Shown: positions 1 through 5,331 of the stretch, in pieces
Layout of the letters: each line of letters opens with the position of its first letter
How positions within the stretch are numbered: position 1 is the first letter of the stretch
DNA from: Adhaeribacter sp.
Lineage (GTDB): Bacteria > Bacteroidota > Bacteroidia > Cytophagales > Hymenobacteraceae
Reading direction: 5' to 3'
DNA: 5,331 bases
Assembly: GCA_028288395.1 (NCBI GenBank)
Contig: JAQBNV010000365.1
Coordinates: 1 to 5,331, forward strand
Position numbers and translations under genes: made by a program
Notes under the pieces: generated by a model
What the model saw: only the letters and a program-made list of their open reading frames with translations
What the model was told of the DNA's origin: nothing
Databases searched by the model: none

Positions 1-39
1 GCTCTAAAGAATAATCCTGCTTCAAAATAATTATTAGAA

Positions 40-81
40 TAATTTCGGATTGCAAATCCGGGGCTCTTTGGGACGAAATTA
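40..81. repeat. REP-like compound palindrome near the left edge
   Basis: An outer inverted repeat TAATTTCG (40-47) / CGAAATTA (74-81) encloses an inner hairpin CGGATT-GCA-AATCCG (46-60) whose first two bases overlap the outer arm. Short GGATTTGCAATCC-type palindromes look like the extragenic repeats seen in Bacteroidota, but family membership cannot be shown without genome-wide copies. The rest of 1-223 holds no convincing gene, only a small GGTG-AAG-CACC hairpin (116-126) and the inverted repeat at 164-214. Confidence 0.45.
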
Positions 82-163
82 CATATCTCGCCCAGCCTGA
101 TCTAAAAACTAAATTGGTGAAGCACCCGCCTTTAATTTTTAATCAAATGAAACGCATCAATTA

Positions 164-214
164 TTTAGTCTTTAGTGATTATTTATTAACTAATACTAAT
201 CACTAAAGACTAAA
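164..214. repeat. 18-bp perfect inverted repeat downstream of the reductase
   Basis: Arm 164-181 (TTTAGTCTTTAGTGATTA) is the exact reverse complement of 197-214, with a 15-nt loop, starting 9 bp past the reductase stop codon. It would fold into a stable A/U-rich hairpin at the mRNA 3' end. No U-run follows on either strand, so it is more likely an mRNA stabiliser or a weak bidirectional terminator than a classical one. The arms are themselves built of TTAGT-like units. Confidence 0.75.
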
Positions 215-223
215 CACTAACTA

Positions 224-1234
224 CTACATCGTCGGTACGCCGTTTACGGTTGTATATTTCAGGGTAAATTTTTTGTCCGGGTAAATAAATTTGTACGCGC
301 TCTGAGCCATTAGGGCAGCCTCATGGAAACCGCACAAAATCAGCTTTAGCTTACCCGGGTAGGTATTAATATCGCCGATGGCGTAAACACCTTCAATGCT
401 GGTAGAATAATCAAAGGTATTTACCACAATGGCGCCATTGTCTAATTCCAGATCCCAATCTTCCAGCGGCCCCAGTTTAGGTGTTAGCCCGAACAGCGGA
501 ATAAAGTAATCTGTTTCTTGAATTATATCTTCTTCGTTGTTAAAAGAAATGGTTACCGCATCTAGTTTGTCTTCGCCGCTTACGCCTATCACATTCGATT
601 TCAGCAATAATTTAATTTTGCCTTGCTCGGCCAGGTGCTGCACTTTATCTGCCGATTCGGGTACCCCACGGAAAGTAGTACCCCGGTGAACCAAGGTAAC
701 TTCCTTGGCTACATTCGCCAGAAAAATGGTCCAGTCCAGGGCCGAGTCGCCGCCACCGGAAATTACCACGCGCTTATCGCGGTAGTGCTCCGGATCCAGA
801 ATCATGTAGTTTACGCCTTTGCCTTCGTACAGGGATAAGTGCTCGATAGCCGGTTTGCGGGGCTCAAAAGAACCTAAACCGGCGGCAATTACAATTATTT
901 TGCAGCTAATTTCGGTGCCGGCTACGGTGTACACAATAAAAGAACCATCATCGAGGCGGGTAAAACGCTCTACGCGTTCGCCAAAAGTAAAAGTAGGTTT
1001 AAACGGTTCTATTTGTTTCTCCAGGTTTTTCACCAGATCGCCGGCTAATACTTCCGGAAAGCCCGGTATGTCGTAAATTGGTTTCTTAGGATAAATTTCA
1101 GAAAGCTGACCGCCGGATTGTGCCAGCGCATCTACCACGTGGCAACGCATTTTTAGTAAACCTGCTTCAAATACGGCAAATAAACCAACGGGACCAGCCC
1201 CGATAATGCATATATCAGTTGATAAAATATTCAT
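224..1234 (-). CDS. Ferredoxin/flavodoxin--NADP+ reductase, thioredoxin-reductase-like type
   Basis: FAD enzyme that passes electrons between NADPH and ferredoxin or flavodoxin in the cytoplasm. The 336 residues match the thioredoxin-reductase-like FNR family (Bacillus YumC, Chlorobaculum FNR) in length. Visible are the N-terminal FAD Rossmann motif GAGPVG at 12-17, the flavin-side SGGQL at 40-44, the NADP-binding GGGDSALDW at 160-168 followed by HRGTTFR at 183-189, the second FAD motif GDINTYPGKLKLI at 287-299 and a C-terminal tail ending TTVNGVPTM. The CxxC pair of true thioredoxin reductases, expected just before GGGDSA, is absent, so this is not a thioredoxin reductase. The ATG at 1234 lies 18 residues before the end of the Rossmann motif, as usual for the family. 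It follows the metH-metF pair and the hexa-cysteine ORF; reduction of ferredoxin or flavodoxin for MetH reactivation or sulfite reduction is a plausible role, but not shown. Two stop codons (TAG TAG) end the gene. Confidence 0.93.
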   Translation of the reverse strand: MNILSTDICIIGAGPVGLFAVFEAGLLKMRCHVVDALAQSGGQLSEIYPKKPIYDIPGFPEVLAGDLVKNLEKQIEPFKPTFTFGERVERFTRLDDGSFIVYTVAGTEISCKIIVIAAGLGSFEPRKPAIEHLSLYEGKGVNYMILDPEHYRDKRVVISGGGDSALDWTIFLANVAKEVTLVHRGTTFRGVPESADKVQHLAEQGKIKLLLKSNVIGVSGEDKLDAVTISFNNEEDIIQETDYFIPLFGLTPKLGPLEDWDLELDNGAIVVNTFDYSTSIEGVYAIGDINTYPGKLKLILCGFHEAALMAQSAYKFIYPDKKFTLKYTTVNGVPTM

Positions 1235-1261
1235 TTTAGTAAATAATTAATTTTTAAAGTT

Positions 1262-1292
1262 AAAAGATAAGCCCGTAGGCAATACCCACAGG
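1262..1292 (-). terminator. Terminator-like hairpin just before the reductase gene
   Basis: On the minus-strand RNA CCUGUGGGU (1292-1284) pairs with GCCUACGGG (1280-1272), 9 bp with three G-U pairs and a 3-nt loop AUU, followed by CUUAUCUUUU (1271-1262). It sits 28 nt before the ATG of the next gene, after the cysteine-tailed ORF, which is the place expected for an attenuator. The plus strand cannot form the wobble pairs, so the structure would act in the direction of the genes. Confidence 0.45.
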
Positions 1293-1413
1293 TAAAACAA
1301 AATAATGACAGCAGATGTTACCAAATCGGCAGCGAGAATCACCAGCAAATAGAAATGCGAAAAGTTTTACCCCTGGCTATTAGCCCCGCGGGTATAAAAA
1401 TCAGGAGTAAAAC
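1262..1413 (-). promoter_or_regulatory. Candidate attenuator region in the reductase 5' leader
   Basis: Three segments of the minus-strand RNA can pair in exclusive ways. Segment B (1413-1404, GUUUUACUCC) pairs with segment D (1373-1364, GGGGUAAAAC) over 10 bp with one G-U. D can instead pair with segment E (1298-1291, GUUUUACC) over 8 perfect bp plus a G-U. E overlaps the foot of the terminator-like hairpin at 1292-1272. So D:E pairing would disturb the terminator, and B:D pairing would leave it free. A further CUAUUAG/CUAAUAG match (1419-1413 with 1383-1377) crosses B:D as a pseudoknot or competitor. The G-U pairs exist only in the minus-strand transcript. B starts about 55 nt beyond the leader stop codon, too far to be covered by a ribosome stalled on the Cys codons, so the coupling is not explained. 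Confidence 0.35.
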
Positions 1414-1468
1414 TAATAGTGCAAAAATCAGGAATGGGTGAAAACACCACCCGAAAAGGCAGGTTTAA

Positions 1469-1567
1469 TTAGCAACAACAGCAACAACATGCTTTAGCCT
1501 GGCCGGTAGTGAAGATACCTGTGGAGGATAGCCGGATTAAATTTGATTGCACGTTGTTCGTTTCCAT
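1469..1567 (-). CDS. Putative hexa-cysteine leader peptide
   Basis: A 33-codon reading frame (32 residues) begins with ATG at 1567 and ends with TAA at 1471-1469. The N-terminus reads METNNVQSNLIR, the middle is Ser/Thr/Gly-rich, and residues 27-32 are six consecutive cysteines encoded as TGT TGT TGC twice, directly followed by the stop. There is no signal peptide or membrane segment. An A/T-rich stretch precedes the ATG, as usual for Bacteroidota start sites, and a possible -7 element lies 21 nt upstream. A run of the regulated amino acid at the end of a tiny ORF is the mark of ribosome-mediated attenuation; cysteine-rich leader peptides controlling sulfur genes are known from mycobacteria. 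Here the next gene in the same direction is the reductase starting 234 nt further, with alternative RNA pairings in between. I infer that translation of the Cys codons reports cysteinyl-tRNA supply. Alternatives are a small metal-binding peptide or a chance reading of a trinucleotide repeat. Confidence 0.65.
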   Translation of the reverse strand: METNNVQSNLIRLSSTGIFTTGQAKACCCCCC

Positions 1568-1588
1568 TGTGTAAAAATTTACTTAAAG

Positions 1589-1596
1589 CAAAAATA
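1589..1596 (-). promoter_or_regulatory. -7 element candidate in front of the leader ORF
   Basis: TATTTTTG on the minus strand fits TAnnTTTG, and it ends 21 nt before the ATG of the cysteine-tailed ORF, which would give a leader RNA starting about 15 nt before that ATG. No good TTG is found at the expected -33 distance, and the T-run is also explained by the terminator tail, so this is a weak assignment. Confidence 0.3.
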
Positions 1597-1610
1597 TGGC
1601 CGGAAGCCAT
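1590..1610 (-). terminator. Terminator-like hairpin downstream of metF
   Basis: On the minus-strand RNA, AUGGC (1610-1606) pairs with GCCAU (1600-1596) around a five-base loop in which a further U-G pair is possible; it is followed by A and five U (1595-1590), then GCUUU. The stem is short, so strength is uncertain. The same bases form the -7 candidate of the next promoter, so the end of the metF transcript and the start of the leader transcript would coincide here. Confidence 0.45.
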
Positions 1611-1612
1611 TA

Positions 1613-1667
1613 TAGGTAGTAACCGGCAGCAGTCGTAAAATGTTGCCTGCTGCGGCAGGTACTACTA
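1613..1667. repeat. Large imperfect inverted repeat between metF and the leader ORF
   Basis: The arms 1613-1632 and 1647-1667 are complementary with a few bulges: the inner 7 bp (GCAGCAG/CTGCTGC) are perfect around a 14-nt loop, and the outer GTAGTA/TACTAC part pairs again after small bulges. The right arm also contains a small hairpin of its own (CCTGC-CGCA-GCAGG on the minus strand). No U-run follows it, so it is not a simple terminator. It may protect the metF mRNA 3' end or be a mobile palindrome of the REP kind. Confidence 0.5.
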
Positions 1668-1774
1668 AAATATCCGGCAGTTATTTATAAGATTAGTGCC
1701 TCTTTAAATATAACCTTTATAAATGCAGCGCGCCATTGATGCGCCAATAAACACCCAAAGGTATTAATATTTAA

Positions 1775-2728
1775 TTAAAAAACCTGCTTGGCAATCTGTA
1801 CCACGGCATCGGATTTACTCATGGTATAGAAATGCAGACAGGGCACGCCAAACTTTATTAAATCTTTTGATTGCTGAATGGCCCACTCAATTCCAATCTG
1901 CCGTACGGCTTGCGGCGTGGCTGCTGCTTCTATCGCATTTACCAGGTCATCCGGAAAATCGATATGAAACAGGTTAGGTAATAATTTAAGCTGATTTTTG
2001 GTTGTTAGAGGTTTAATGCCCGGAATAATGGGTACGGTAATGCCCACTTCGCGACAAGCCTTTACAAAATCGCAATATTTCTGGTTGTCAAAAAACATTT
2101 GGGTAATAATGTATTCGGCTCCCATTTCTACTTTGCGCTTCAGATACCTCAGGTCAGTCGCCAAATTAGGCGCTTCGGTATGTTTCTCGGGGTAGCCAGC
2201 CACGCCCGGACAAAAATTAGTCGGCAAGGGGTTGGCAATATCTTCGTCTAAATATTTACCGTGGTTCAGGTTTACCACGTGCTCCAGCAAATCGCAGGCA
2301 TAAGCGTGGCCGTCCGGGTGCGGCCTAAACTGGGTTTCCGTTTTGATAGAATCGCCGCGCAGTACCAGCACGTTGTCAATGCCTAAAAAATTCAGGTCGA
2401 TAAGCGCGTTTTCGGTTTCTTCGCGGGTAAAACCACCGCAGATAATATGGGGTACCGCATCTACCTTGTATTTATTCATAATTGCCGAACAAATACCCAC
2501 CGTGCCTGGCCGTTTCCGGATAGATATTTTCTCGAGCAAACCGTTGCCGCGCTCTTTAAAAACATATTCTTCGCGGTGATACGTTACATTTATAAAAGGC
2601 GGCTTAAATTCCATCAGCGGGTCAATACCATCGTAAATAGATTGAATGCTGGTGCCTTTTACCGGGGGCAATATTTCGAAAGAAAATAAAGTGCTACTCG
2701 CGTTTTTTATATGTTCGGTTACTTTCAT
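1775..2728 (-). CDS. metF: Methylenetetrahydrofolate reductase [NAD(P)H]
   Basis: FAD-dependent reduction of 5,10-methylenetetrahydrofolate to 5-methyltetrahydrofolate, the methyl donor for MetH encoded just upstream. The 317-residue product is a complete single-domain MTHFR TIM barrel of the bacterial type (E. coli MetF has 296). Visible signatures are the SFEILPP motif at 16-22, with Glu18 matching the catalytic acid of E. coli (Glu28), LRGD at 123-126, with Asp126 matching the flavin-tuning Asp120, the TQMFFDN segment at 209-215, PIIPGIKP at 233-240 and the C-terminal HFYTMS at 299-304. No C-terminal regulatory domain of the eukaryotic type is present. The ATG at 2728 is the only start that gives a normal N-terminus before SFEILPP; no Shine-Dalgarno is seen. 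Gene order metH-metF with a likely own promoter for metF indicates a methionine methyl-supply unit. A terminator-like hairpin lies about 165 bp past the stop. Confidence 0.96.
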   Translation of the reverse strand: MKVTEHIKNASSTLFSFEILPPVKGTSIQSIYDGIDPLMEFKPPFINVTYHREEYVFKERGNGLLEKISIRKRPGTVGICSAIMNKYKVDAVPHIICGGFTREETENALIDLNFLGIDNVLVLRGDSIKTETQFRPHPDGHAYACDLLEHVVNLNHGKYLDEDIANPLPTNFCPGVAGYPEKHTEAPNLATDLRYLKRKVEMGAEYIITQMFFDNQKYCDFVKACREVGITVPIIPGIKPLTTKNQLKLLPNLFHIDFPDDLVNAIEAAATPQAVRQIGIEWAIQQSKDLIKFGVPCLHFYTMSKSDAVVQIAKQVF

Positions 2729-2755
2729 TTAGCTGTTAGCAATTAGCAATTTAGC
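2729..2755. repeat. Short heptad repeat (TTAGC x4) abutting the metF start
   Basis: TTAGC occurs at 2729-2733, 2736-2740, 2743-2747 and 2751-2755, spaced 7, 7 and 8 bp apart; on the metF mRNA this is four GCUAA units ending directly at the AUG. The unit resembles the TTAGT repeats behind the reductase gene. It occupies the place of the ribosome binding site, where no Shine-Dalgarno sequence is seen, as is normal in Bacteroidota. A function is unknown. Confidence 0.6.
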
Positions 2756-2818
2756 TTTTAGTTTTTTATCTGAAATTAAGGTCTATGACCCGTATTATGT
2801 TAGTAATAAGTAGAGAGA

Positions 2819-2849
2819 CAAAATTAAATTACAGCATTATTGATATCAA
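2819..2849 (-). promoter_or_regulatory. Bacteroidota-type promoter candidate for metF
   Basis: On the minus strand TTG (2849-2847) is followed after exactly 20 nt by TAATTTTG (2826-2819), which fits the primary sigma factor consensus of Bacteroidota (TTG, about 19-21 nt, TAnnTTTG). The transcript would start near 2812, leaving about 85 nt of untranslated leader before the metF ATG. This suggests that metF has its own promoter in addition to any read-through from metH. Confidence 0.55.
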
Positions 2850-2850
2850 T
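2839..2850. promoter_or_regulatory. 12-bp perfect palindrome, candidate operator of metF
   Basis: ATTGATATCAAT reads the same on both strands. Its right part (2847-2849) supplies the TTG that would be the -33 element of the metF promoter candidate, so a dimeric repressor bound here would block the promoter. No regulator is recognisable from the sequence; the operator role is inference, and a 12-bp A/T-rich palindrome can occur by chance. Confidence 0.3.
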
Positions 2851-2912
2851 CTCTGATAATTATGATTAGATGGACTCGTTGCTTATAACGTTAAACTATC
2901 TACTTAGTAATA

Positions 2913-5331
2913 TTAATTATCGTACCCCAGGTTTGGCGAGAGCCAGCGTTCGGCTTCTTCTACCGTCATGCCTTTGCGTTGGGCGTAGCTTTCGACCTGG
3001 TCTTTGTTTATTTTGCCTAAGCCAAAATAGCGGGCTTTTGAGTGGGCAAAATAAAAGCCGGATACAGCGGCAGTCGGGAACATGGCCATGCTTTCGGTTA
3101 AGGTAATGCCGGTATTTTTTTCGGCATCTAGTAATTCGAAAATGGTTTTCTTCTCGGTATGTTCCGGGCAGGCGGGGTAACCTGGGGCCGGTCGAATGCC
3201 CTGGTATTCTTCTTTAATTAAATCATCGTTGCTGAATTGCTCTTCCGGCGCGTAACCCCAGAACTCGCGGCGTGCGCGCTCGTGCAGCAGTTCGGCAAAG
3301 GCTTCGGCTAAGCGGTCGGCCAACGCTTTAATCATAATGCTGTGGTAATCGTCGTGGTCGGCTTCGTATTTTTGGATAATTTCGTCAATGCCAATACCGG
3401 CAGTTACCGCAAAGGCCCCGATGTAATCTCCGATGCCGCTTTCTTGGGGCGCGACAAAATCGGCCAAGGCAATATTTGGTATATTCTGGCCTTTCTGACC
3501 CTGCTGCCGCAACGTCCGGAAAGTAGTTAATAATTGAGTATGTTCCCGGTCGGCGTAAACAGCAATATCATCGTGATTAACGGTGTTGGCCGGGTAAATA
3601 CCAATTACAGCGCGGGCTTTTAACCATTTTTCTTTTACAATCTGTTTCAGCATTACCTGCGCATCCTGCAACAAGCGGGTCGCTTCTTCGCCTACTACCG
3701 CATCACTTAATATTTTCGGATATTTGCCGTGCAGCTCCCAAGCCTGGAAAAATGGAGTCCAGTCGATATAATTCTGAATTTCGCTCAGCGGGTAATCTTC
3801 AAATACTTTGGTGCCGATAAAATTGGGCGTATGCACCTCGTCCGGCGACCAGTCTATTTTAAATTTATTCGCGCGGGCTTCTTCTAAACTTAAATAATTA
3901 CGGTCCTTTTTGCGGTTGGCGTAGGTTTCGCGCAACTCTACGTATTCGGCTTTTATTTTCCTGGCATATTCTTCTTTTTGTTCGGGTTGTAATAAATTGC
4001 CTACTACCGGCACACTGCGCGACGCATCCAGCACGTGTACTACCGGTCCGCTGTAGTTCTGGTCTATTTTAACCGCCGTATGGGCCCGCGAGGTAGTAGC
4101 CCCACCAATCAATAAGGGAATGGTAAATTTAAGGCGTTCCATTTCTTTGGCCACCCCCACCATTTCGTCGAGCGACGGGGTAATTAAACCGCTGACCCCA
4201 ATCACATCGGCTCCGATATCAATGGCGGTTTGCAATATTTTATCAGTGGGCACCATTACGCCCAAATCAATGATTTCGTAGTTGTTACAAGCCAGCACTA
4301 CGCCCACAATATTTTTCCCAATGTCGTGCACATCGCCTTTAACGGTGGCCAATAATACCTTGCCGGCATTTTTGCTTTCGTCGCCGGGCTTTTTGGCGGC
4401 CTCAATATATGGCAGTAAGTAAGCTACTGCCTTTTTCATTACCCGGGCACTTTTAACCACCTGCGGCAAAAACATTTTTCCTTCACCAAACAAATCACCT
4501 ACCACGTTCATGCCGGCCATTAACGGACCTTCAATTACGTGCAACGGCATTTCGGCTTGTTGGCGGGCTTCTTCAATATCTATTTCAATATAATCAGTTA
4601 TGCCTTTTACCAATGAGTGGGTCAGTCGTTCCTGCACCGGCGCATTGCGCCAGGCTTCGTCCTTTACCACTACTTTGCCTTTGTTTTTAACAGTTTCGGC
4701 GTATTCCAATAGCCGCTCGGTAGCATCCGGCCGCCGGTTCAGCAATACATCTTCCGCACGTTCAAGCAGGTCTTTGGGGATTTCCTCGTATACTTCAATC
4801 TGGCCGGCATTTACGATACCCATATCCAGGCCGGCCTTAATGGCGTGGTACAAAAAGGCCGAGTGCATGGCTTCGCGTACCGGGTCGTTGCCCCGGAATG
4901 AGAACGATATATTACTCACGCCTCCGCTAACTTTCACGCCCGGCAGGTTTTCTTTAATCCAGCGGGCAGCTTTAATAAAATCGACCGCATAATTATTGTG
5001 TTCTTCGATGCCCGTTGCTACCGTTAAAATATTGGGGTCGAAAATGATGTCTTCGGGCGCAAAACCTACTTCGTCAGTTAATATTTTGTAAGCGCGCGTG
5101 CAAATCTCAATGCGTCGCTCGTAATTATCGGCCTGGCCTTGCTCATCGAAAGCCATTACCACCACGGCCGCACCGTAGCTGCGCACTTTGCGGGCTACTT
5201 CCCTGAATTTTTCTTCCCCTTCTTTTAAGCTGATGGAGTTTACGATGCATTTGCCTTGCACGCATTTCAGACCGGCTTCGATCACGCTCCATTTAGAAGA
5301 GTCAATCATTACGGGCACCCGCGAAATATCG
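2913..5331 (-). CDS. metH: Cobalamin-dependent methionine synthase, C-terminal part (5' end outside window)
   Basis: Transfers the methyl group of 5-methyltetrahydrofolate to homocysteine through methylcobalamin, giving methionine and tetrahydrofolate in the cytoplasm. The frame is open to the right edge (residues D-I-S-R precede the first in-frame GTG at 5318), so that GTG is an internal valine and the gene is truncated by the window; 805 residues are present, against about 1230 for full-length E. coli MetH. Numbering from that valine, the order is: folate-binding pterin domain (about 1-200, with [20 protein letters not shown] and [11 protein letters not shown]), four-helix cobalamin cap (about 220-310, [20 protein letters not shown] region), Rossmann B12 domain (about 318-445) with the DxHxxG signature at 329-334 (His331 is the lower cobalt ligand), SGLITPS at 376-382 and GGATTS at 405-410, then the AdoMet reactivation domain (about 470-801) with DWTPFF at 519-524 and [12 protein letters not shown] at 709-720. 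All key residues visible are intact. The zinc-binding homocysteine domain would lie outside the window; some Bacteroidota encode it separately, which cannot be judged here. The stop is followed by a 184-bp gap and metF. Confidence 0.97.
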   Translation of the reverse strand, partial: DISRVPVMIDSSKWSVIEAGLKCVQGKCIVNSISLKEGEEKFREVARKVRSYGAAVVVMAFDEQGQADNYERRIEICTRAYKILTDEVGFAPEDIIFDPNILTVATGIEEHNNYAVDFIKAARWIKENLPGVKVSGGVSNISFSFRGNDPVREAMHSAFLYHAIKAGLDMGIVNAGQIEVYEEIPKDLLERAEDVLLNRRPDATERLLEYAETVKNKGKVVVKDEAWRNAPVQERLTHSLVKGITDYIEIDIEEARQQAEMPLHVIEGPLMAGMNVVGDLFGEGKMFLPQVVKSARVMKKAVAYLLPYIEAAKKPGDESKNAGKVLLATVKGDVHDIGKNIVGVVLACNNYEIIDLGVMVPTDKILQTAIDIGADVIGVSGLITPSLDEMVGVAKEMERLKFTIPLLIGGATTSRAHTAVKIDQNYSGPVVHVLDASRSVPVVGNLLQPEQKEEYARKIKAEYVELRETYANRKKDRNYLSLEEARANKFKIDWSPDEVHTPNFIGTKVFEDYPLSEIQNYIDWTPFFQAWELHGKYPKILSDAVVGEEATRLLQDAQVMLKQIVKEKWLKARAVIGIYPANTVNHDDIAVYADREHTQLLTTFRTLRQQGQKGQNIPNIALADFVAPQESGIGDYIGAFAVTAGIGIDEIIQKYEADHDDYHSIMIKALADRLAEAFAELLHERARREFWGYAPEEQFSNDDLIKEEYQGIRPAPGYPACPEHTEKKTIFELLDAEKNTGITLTESMAMFPTAAVSGFYFAHSKARYFGLGKINKDQVESYAQRKGMTVEEAERWLSPNLGYDN

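Noticed and set aside
1..30. C-terminal tail of a plus-strand gene entering from the left (nine codons, then TAA)
   Set aside because: Nine codons are too few to recognise anything, and an open frame of this length is expected by chance.
1..100. Minus-strand frame open to the left edge through the palindrome
   Set aside because: It has no start codon and crosses the REP-like palindrome; similar spurious frames arise from such repeats.
224..1234. Thioredoxin reductase as the identity of the flavoprotein
   Set aside because: The redox-active CxxC before the NADP motif is missing and the sequence before GGGDSA (RDKRVVIS) has no cysteine.
2729..2812. SAM-II-type riboswitch in the metF leader, suggested by GCUAAA motifs
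   Set aside because: The GCUAAA matches are part of the heptad repeat; the H-type pseudoknot stems of SAM-II cannot be drawn. Only a 4-bp GGUC-AUA-GACC hairpin is visible.
4600..4992. Plus-strand ORF of 130 codons
   Set aside because: It lies wholly inside metH on the opposite strand, has a serine/threonine/arginine-rich composition typical of an antisense shadow and shows no domain.
5316..5318. GTG as a start codon of the methionine synthase
   Set aside because: The frame stays open to the window edge and the residues before it (D-I-S-R) continue the conserved MetH sequence, so this GTG is an internal valine.

Overview
The window is chromosomal DNA of a Bacteroidota bacterium, most likely of the order Cytophagales (a Hymenobacteraceae/Adhaeribacter-like organism is my best guess). 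The reasons are moderate GC with A/T-rich intergenic regions, start codons without clear Shine-Dalgarno sequences, promoter candidates of the Bacteroidota type (TTG-N20-TAnnTTTG), and protein sequences that fit that group. All recognisable genes lie on the minus strand, so transcription runs from high to low coordinates.

Layout in transcription order: (1) the C-terminal 805 residues of cobalamin-dependent methionine synthase (metH, 2913-5331), whose N-terminus lies beyond the right edge; (2) a 184-bp gap with a good promoter candidate, a 12-bp palindrome over its -33 element and a TTAGC heptad repeat touching the next start codon; (3) methylenetetrahydrofolate reductase (metF, 1775-2728); (4) a 540-bp gap that holds a large imperfect inverted repeat, a terminator-like hairpin, a short unlisted ORF (1469-1567) encoding a 32-residue peptide that ends in six consecutive cysteines, and then about 200 nt of leader RNA with mutually exclusive pairings and a second terminator-like hairpin; (5) a thioredoxin-reductase-like ferredoxin/flavodoxin-NADP+ reductase (224-1234); (6) a 223-bp tail with an 18-bp perfect inverted repeat just past the stop codon and a REP-like compound palindrome near the left edge.

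Functionally, MetF makes 5-methyltetrahydrofolate and MetH uses it to methylate homocysteine to methionine. MetH needs occasional reductive reactivation of cob(II)alamin, and a ferredoxin/flavodoxin reductase is a plausible electron source for this. The same kind of reductase could also feed sulfite reduction during cysteine synthesis. The hexa-cysteine mini-ORF in front of the reductase suggests that the reductase is controlled by cysteine supply through a leader-peptide mechanism. This is the most interesting point of the window. The ORF is read directly from the sequence, but the regulatory interpretation is inference.
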